A stretch of 64,000 nt of DNA from Arenicola marina (taxonomy: Eukaryota; Annelida; Polychaeta; Arenicolidae), in NCBI GenBank assembly GCA_964019135.1, contig OZ025248.1, positions 45,315,670-45,379,669 on the forward strand, read 5' to 3'. The first letter of the stretch is position 1; each line of letters opens with the position of its first letter. Shown here one piece after another: positions 58,729 through 64,000 of this stretch. Both the position numbers and the translations under genes were made by a program. The notes beneath the pieces were generated by a model. That model was not told where the DNA came from. It did not search any database and was given only the letters and a program-made list of their open reading frames with translations.

Positions 58729-60708
58729 CCATGGCCACGTGTATGTCTCTGGCAATGCGACCAATAAACCATGGCCACGTGTATGTTTCTGGCAATGTGA
58801 CCAATAAACCATGGCCACGTGTATGTTTCTGGCAATGTGACCAATAAACCATGGCCACGTGTATGTCTCTGGCAATGCGACCAATAAACCATGGCCACGT
58901 GTATGTTTCTGGCAATGTGACCAATAAACCATGGCCACGTGTATGTCTCTGGCAATGCGACCAATAAACCATGGCCACGTGTATGTTTCTGGCAATGTGA
59001 CCAATAAACCATGGCCACGTGTATGTTTCTGGCAATGTGACCAATAAACCATGGCCACGTGTATGTTTCTGGCAAGGTGACCAAAAAACCATGGCTTAGT
59101 GTACGTCCTGGCAATGTGACCAATAATAAACCATGGTCACGTGCATGTTTCTAGCAATGTGACCAATAAACCATGGTCACGTGTATGTTTCTGGCAATGT
59201 GACCAATAAACCATGGCCTAGTGTACGTTCTGGCAATGTGACCAATAAACCATGGCCACGTGTATGTTCTGGCAATGCGACCAATAAACCATGGTCACGT
59301 GTATGTTTATGGCAATGTGACCAGTAAACCATGGCTACGTGTATGTTCTGGCAATGTGACCATTAAACCGTGGCCACGTGTAAACCATGGTCGCGTGTAG
59401 GTTTCTGGCAATGTGACCAATAAACTATGGCCACGTGTACGTGCTGGCAATGTGACCAATAAATGATGGTCATGTGTACGTTCTGGCAATTTGACCAGTA
59501 AACCATGGCCACGTGTACGTTCTGGCTCTGCGACCAATAAACCATGGCCACATGTATGTTCTGGCAATGCGACCAATAAACCATGGCGACGTGTATGTTT
59601 CTGGCAATGTGACCAATAAATCATGACCACGTGCATGTTTCTGGCAATGTGACCAATAAATCATGGCCACGTGTATGTTCTTGCAATGCGACCAATAAAC
59701 CATGGCCACGTGTATGTTCTGGCAATGCGACCAATAAACAATGGCCACGTGTATGTTTCGGGCAATGTGACCAATAAACCATGGCCATGTGTATGTGTCT
59801 GGCAATGTGACCAGTAAACGATTGCCATGTGTATGTCTATAGAAATGTGACAAATAAACCATGGTCATGTGTATGTTTCTGGCAACGTGACCAATAAACC
59901 ATGGCCTAGTGGACGTTCTGGCAATGCGACCAATAAACCATGGTCATGTGTATGTTTCTGGCAATGTGGCCGGTAAACCGTGGCCACGTGTATGCATTGG
60001 CAATGTGACCAATAAACTATGGCCACATGTATGTTTCTGGCAATGTGACCAGTAAACCACGGCCACGTGTAAACCATGGTCACGTGTATGTCTCTGGCAA
60101 TGTGACCAATAAACCATGGCCTAGTGTCAGTTCTGGCAATGTGACCAATAAACCATGGCCACGTGTATGTTCTGGCAATGCAACCAATATACCATGGTCA
60201 CGTGTATGTTTATGGCAATGTGACTAGTAAACCATGGCCACGTATATGTTTCTGGCAATGTGACCAATAAACCATGGTCATGTGTACGTTCTGGCAATGT
60301 GACCAGTAAACCATGGCCACGTGTAAACCATGGCCACGTGTAAACCATGGCCTCGTGTACGTTCTGGCAATGTGACCAATAAACCATGGCGACGTGTATG
60401 TTCTGGCAATGTGACCATATAAACGATGGCCACGTGTACGTTCTGGCAATGTGACCAAAAAACCATGGTTTAGTTTACGTTCTGGCAATGTGACCAATAA
60501 ACCATGGTCTCGTGTATGTTTCTGGCAATGAGACCAGTAAACCATGGCCACGTGTACGTTTATGGCAATGTGACCAATAAACCATGGCCACGTGTAGGCT
60601 TCTGGCAATGTGACCAATAAGCCATGGCCATGTGTATGTTTTGGGCACTGCGACCAATAAACCTTGGCCATGTGTATATTTCTGGCAATGTGAACAGTAA
60701 ACCATGGT
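58729..60708. repeat. 40-bp minisatellite with CACGTG and CCAAT (about 49 units)
   Basis: The core is CCATGGCCACGTGTATGTTT, then CTGGCAATGTGACCAATAAA. The first nine or so units (58729-59090) are almost identical; later units diverge (GTCATGTG, CCTAGTG, short ATGGCCACGTGTAAACC units). The palindromes CCATGG and CACGTG and the CCAAT word recur in most units. The period of 40 rotates the frame, giving several 60-180-codon reverse frames that are shadows of the repeat. Confidence 0.95.
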
Positions 60709-60872
60709 ATCCACATTTTAACCCCCCACCCCCTCCTCCCCCCAGATCACATCAGATGGTACTTTAACGAGCAACGGAAATACGCGTTATACAGCAATTA
60801 TTTAGGTGCAACTATCTAGTTGGTAGAGAGAAATGGACTAGTAATTTATCGTCATCAGTGTGTTCCAGAGTT

Positions 60873-61055
60873 TGTTTGGTTGGTTTTATATTCAGGACGC
60901 TTTAACCACTTTCGGTCATATCGCGTCAATGGGAGAAGGAAGGGAGAGTGGATCCATGTCCCCGGGGTAACCCCCCACTCTTTGCGAAGAAGGGCATGAA
61001 ACTATATTATGCGATCACACAGACATGGCCACAGCTTGGAAAGGGAAAGGATGGG
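60873..61055 (-). mobile_element. tRNA-derived SINE, reverse, 5'-truncated
   Basis: Reading in reverse: AGTGGGGGGTTACCCCGGGG, CATGGATCCACTCTCCCTTC, CGCGATATGACCGAAAGTGG and TTAAAGCGTCCTGAATA. This matches the body and tail of the SINE at 45874; the tRNA head is absent. No target-site duplication seen. Confidence 0.8.
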
Positions 61056-61597
61056 ATGGCAACACAGACTGCAAAACTAAGCATTAAGATGGTTACGCCT
61101 TGTATTCCAAGACATCACCAAAGACGCGTTCAGCAAAGGAGCAAAACGGAGGTCCGGATTATAGCTTTTTCTGGGAGCATAGCATACAAGCGATATTTTT
61201 GGAAATTACTCTACGACGTCACAAGATTGATATATGAGCTGCGAGCTGTGATACTATGCATGGGCGTCAAGATTGTCAAGAGTGTGCGATATTTGTGGTT
61301 GAGTGTTTTTTTCGTGTTTTAAGTTCCAGACAGCGCAAAGGGACACTCTGAGACTCTGCGCATGAAAGCGCGTGGAGTATGTTTCTTTATGACGTGATGC
61401 TACTAAATTCACTTAGGAAGTTATGAAATTTAGTGTGAATTTTCCTCTGGGAAAGTGATTAGACCATAAGGTAACAGAGATACAGCCAGAAAAAAGAAGA
61501 ACATGGCAGACAAATTGCAGAGGAAAGTATCACCGGGAAAACGGTCGCAGTGCAGATTAAAGAGAGACATAGTTAACGGGAACGAGATAGAGATATA
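61056..61597. other. Spacer, no gene recognised
   Basis: Short frames only; nothing supported. Confidence 0.35.
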
Positions 61598-64000
61598 GAC
61601 AAGAGATATTCGACCATAGGTCGAGGACGAAAATACATAAGTACATTTGGAAGCTGTATTAATGGCGACGTTACGAGTCGTCAGGGCCAATTTCGGCTAA
61701 AGGGCCTTATAGGGGCAATTTGGGCTAAATGCTGTCTTCGACAGGCAGTGTGGCACTGTAGGCGGAGCTTAATTGGACATCCAGTTTGAAGCCAAGGCGC
61801 TTCTCTTGAAGCAATATTAAAGGTACTTTTTTATCTTTTATTTATTAGGTCTTCGTGACTTCACGAACTTCATTTGACGATCACGACAATATTCGCGATG
61901 GCTTCTATTTTGTTAAGTATACCTACTTACGAAATCATGGGTGAACATCAAGCAGGCCCAGACTTTCGTAGGAGCACGTAAGCTATGACGTTGACGCACA
62001 CTTAGCCCCCTCGCCATAGGTGTCTCTGAAGACGACGTGTTTAAGTGAACATGAAATGTTGTTCTCAAGAGCGATTGCTTGACTCATTATGAATGGCGCT
62101 ACAAATTTTACTTCTTATCTAATAATACGTCATCGTGACGTGACATGACGTCATTTGACGTTCGCTAAAATGCTCAAGATGGCTTCTATTTCTTTAATAT
62201 GCCTACTTATCAACTCGGGTTATGACAGCTATTGCCAAAGTGGCTGAAAATAAAGCAAACCCAAGATTGCGTAGGAGCACGTTAGCTATGACGTCATTTT
62301 TGACGCATACTTATCCCCTGCGTCAAAAAAGTTACACCTGGAACAAACTGTCCCTGAACACGACCTGCGACGTCGAGCGACCCGAAAGTCGCCATACCTT
62401 ATAATAACTGAGTAATAGCTTACGTCAGATGTATGACGTCATAGTGACGTTATGACGTGACGCACGACAACGTCCAAGTGGCAATACGCCATGGTTTACT
62501 GCCAAAACTTATTCGATTAAAAAGCTAGGCGATAGAAAGAATAGTCCTTTAGCTATGGCTTGACGAAATGGCTAAAAGTTGCATTAGTTCATCATGGCGG
62601 AGACACGGAGACCTAGGACAAGAACAAACAACACTGCAGGCGAAGTGATATAGCAACTCATTTGTTTCTTTTACAAGGTTTCTGCCGATCAATGGTCCCT
62701 ACCATTTGGCGTAAAGATCACAGCTCTGGCATGTTTTTCTTAATTTTGACGTTGTTTTAAAGATGGACACAATCTCCATTCACTCATTATTGGTGGCCCT
62801 CAATGGTGTAGTCCCACTTTGAAGCGCCCTAGCGCCATAACTGAGCAACATCCGCCTGATTGAAGCATTAAGTGATCTGTAGATGCTTCTTGGCAACTAG
62901 TTGGCGAAAAGAATGCAATTTTAGCATTTTGATCTGATTTTTGACGATTTTTCTTTCAATGGCAAGAATCTGTATGTTTATCATTAAGCCAGTGGCTTCG
63001 TTGCCATGGAAACAAAAAGTAATACAGAGATCGCCGTATTTTTCTTATAACTTGCTTTAAGGTGATATTACCTCACTGTGTGGCGAAGGAGACTGAACTA
63101 GCTTGAGCGGAAGTAGGTCATATTAGATCAAGTTAATTTTTCCCCATAGGATCCCATGTTAAACGATTTCGACTATATACCGAAAAGTAATGTGGCTATG
63201 GAACCATGTTGACAGATTATGACTCAGCTTAGTATTATCCATCCACAGGTGCAAGCATTGAGTGATGGCTTGAATAGGACACCCGTGGGAGCCTCTGCTA
63301 ACACTAAAAAGCCATATCTTTCACCATTGGCCAAATTTCAAAAAAATCCTGTGACGTCACTATTTCCTCCAATCGCATGCGATAAGCACTGAGGCTACTA
63401 TGTATCATGTTTAAGAAAAAAATGCCAGTGTCGCTTGATGGAGGCACTTGTGAAATACACGACAAAACATTTTTCCCAGCCGAAAGATACAGCGCTTTAA
63501 CATAGGAAGTCCCATAGAGAACTGCCGTCGGCCCTGAAACCGGAAGTAAGATAGAAACATATTGTTTTTAGTTTGCAGCGCTATACGAGGAACTACTTTT
63601 CCTACAATATGATGCTACTCACTCATTTCTAAGATTTTTTTCTGATTTTTGACGATTTTTTTTAAGTACCAAAAGTGACGTCATCGTGACGTCACGTGAC
63701 GCATCAGAGAACTCCAAGATTCTACACAACTCATCTCAATTCATATTTCTATGGCATATTAGAACATCATAGCTAAAGCTTCATGGCAAATGTGCCCAAA
63801 AGCGAGAAAACTGACAGAGGTCATATACTGCGTTTTCCGCAAAACTTACGACCTCATTTTACTCGAAAATGAGTATTACGCATCAAAAAGTGAACAATAC
63901 CCGAAAATTGCGCCTTGAATGCTAGCACATCTTGAAACTGACTAGAGATCTCTAGCGTCAATATTAACGGAGACATAAGCGTTTTTAGCTATTTTTTTCA
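61598..64000 (-). mobile_element. CRE-dense element, copy 3 (reverse, cut by window end)
   Basis: Reverse complement of copy 1 and very close to copy 2, starting GACAAGAGATATTCGACC and running off the window. Relative to copy 2 it lacks the 320-bp insertion and has a ~36-bp deletion near 61945. By eye it has six exact TGACGTCA sites. Copies 2 and 3 are direct repeats about 7.5 kb apart. Confidence 0.88.

Noticed and set aside
58522..60716. Overlapping reverse frames with WSHCQKHTRGHGLLV repeats
   Set aside because: A 40-bp period shifts frame each unit; these are satellite shadows.

Overview
This window looks like nuclear DNA of an invertebrate chordate, most likely a lancelet (Branchiostoma type). 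The reasons are a ten-exon cytochrome P450 of the vertebrate family-2 clan, with compact GT-AG introns of about 100-2,300 bp; tRNA-headed SINEs; and intergenic DNA crowded with minisatellites and small non-autonomous DNA elements. The organism is inferred; another deuterostome or a mollusc cannot be excluded from sequence alone.

Only two genes are convincing. A complete microsomal cytochrome P450 is encoded on the + strand in ten exons from 14304 to 20831 (511 residues, all P450 signatures present). An ATP-grasp ligase of unknown substrate is encoded in one large exon at 43664-44834 (+). A near-identical but truncated copy of part of the ATP-grasp exon lies at 26330-26577. A PAN/apple-like exon on the - strand at 35506-35674 has a decayed copy near 25450-25650. 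Together these show that a divergent unit (PAN-like exon on -, ATP-grasp on +) was duplicated. One copy (about 24.2-26.6 kb) has decayed; the other (about 35.0-44.8 kb) was split by about 7.5 kb of repeats.

About a quarter of the window is tandem repeat. The arrays are a 36-bp unit at 1-3160, a 48-bp unit at 9463-14022 (95 copies, open on both strands), a 32-bp unit at 24641-25209, a second 36-bp unit at 26575-29595, a 29/30-bp unit at 39450-41713, a 20-bp unit at 45310-45676, a ~60-bp unit at 47732-48098 and a 40-bp unit at 58729-60708. Several carry a recognisable cis-motif in each unit: a consensus 5' splice site and AP-1 site in the second 36-bp array, CACGTG plus CCAAT in the 40-bp array, and CCAAT in the 29/30-bp array.

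The dispersed repeats include three copies of a non-coding element of 2.4-3.0 kb (6155-8837 on +, 54041-57073 and 61598-64000 on -) that is very rich in the CRE palindrome TGACGTCA. One copy holds a nested 320-bp insertion whose empty site is visible in the other copies. There are also four or five tRNA-derived SINEs (one with a perfect 14-bp target-site duplication), several short inverted-repeat elements (two with 5-bp target-site duplications), foldbacks, and a decayed non-LTR retrotransposon fragment near 48.4-48.7 kb.

The P450 and the ATP-grasp enzyme show no evident functional link. The most unusual points are the synonymous-only pattern of variation in the 48-bp array, the splice-donor array grown from the broken end of the ATP-grasp copy, and the CRE-dense repeat family. 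All copy numbers and identities were counted by eye.
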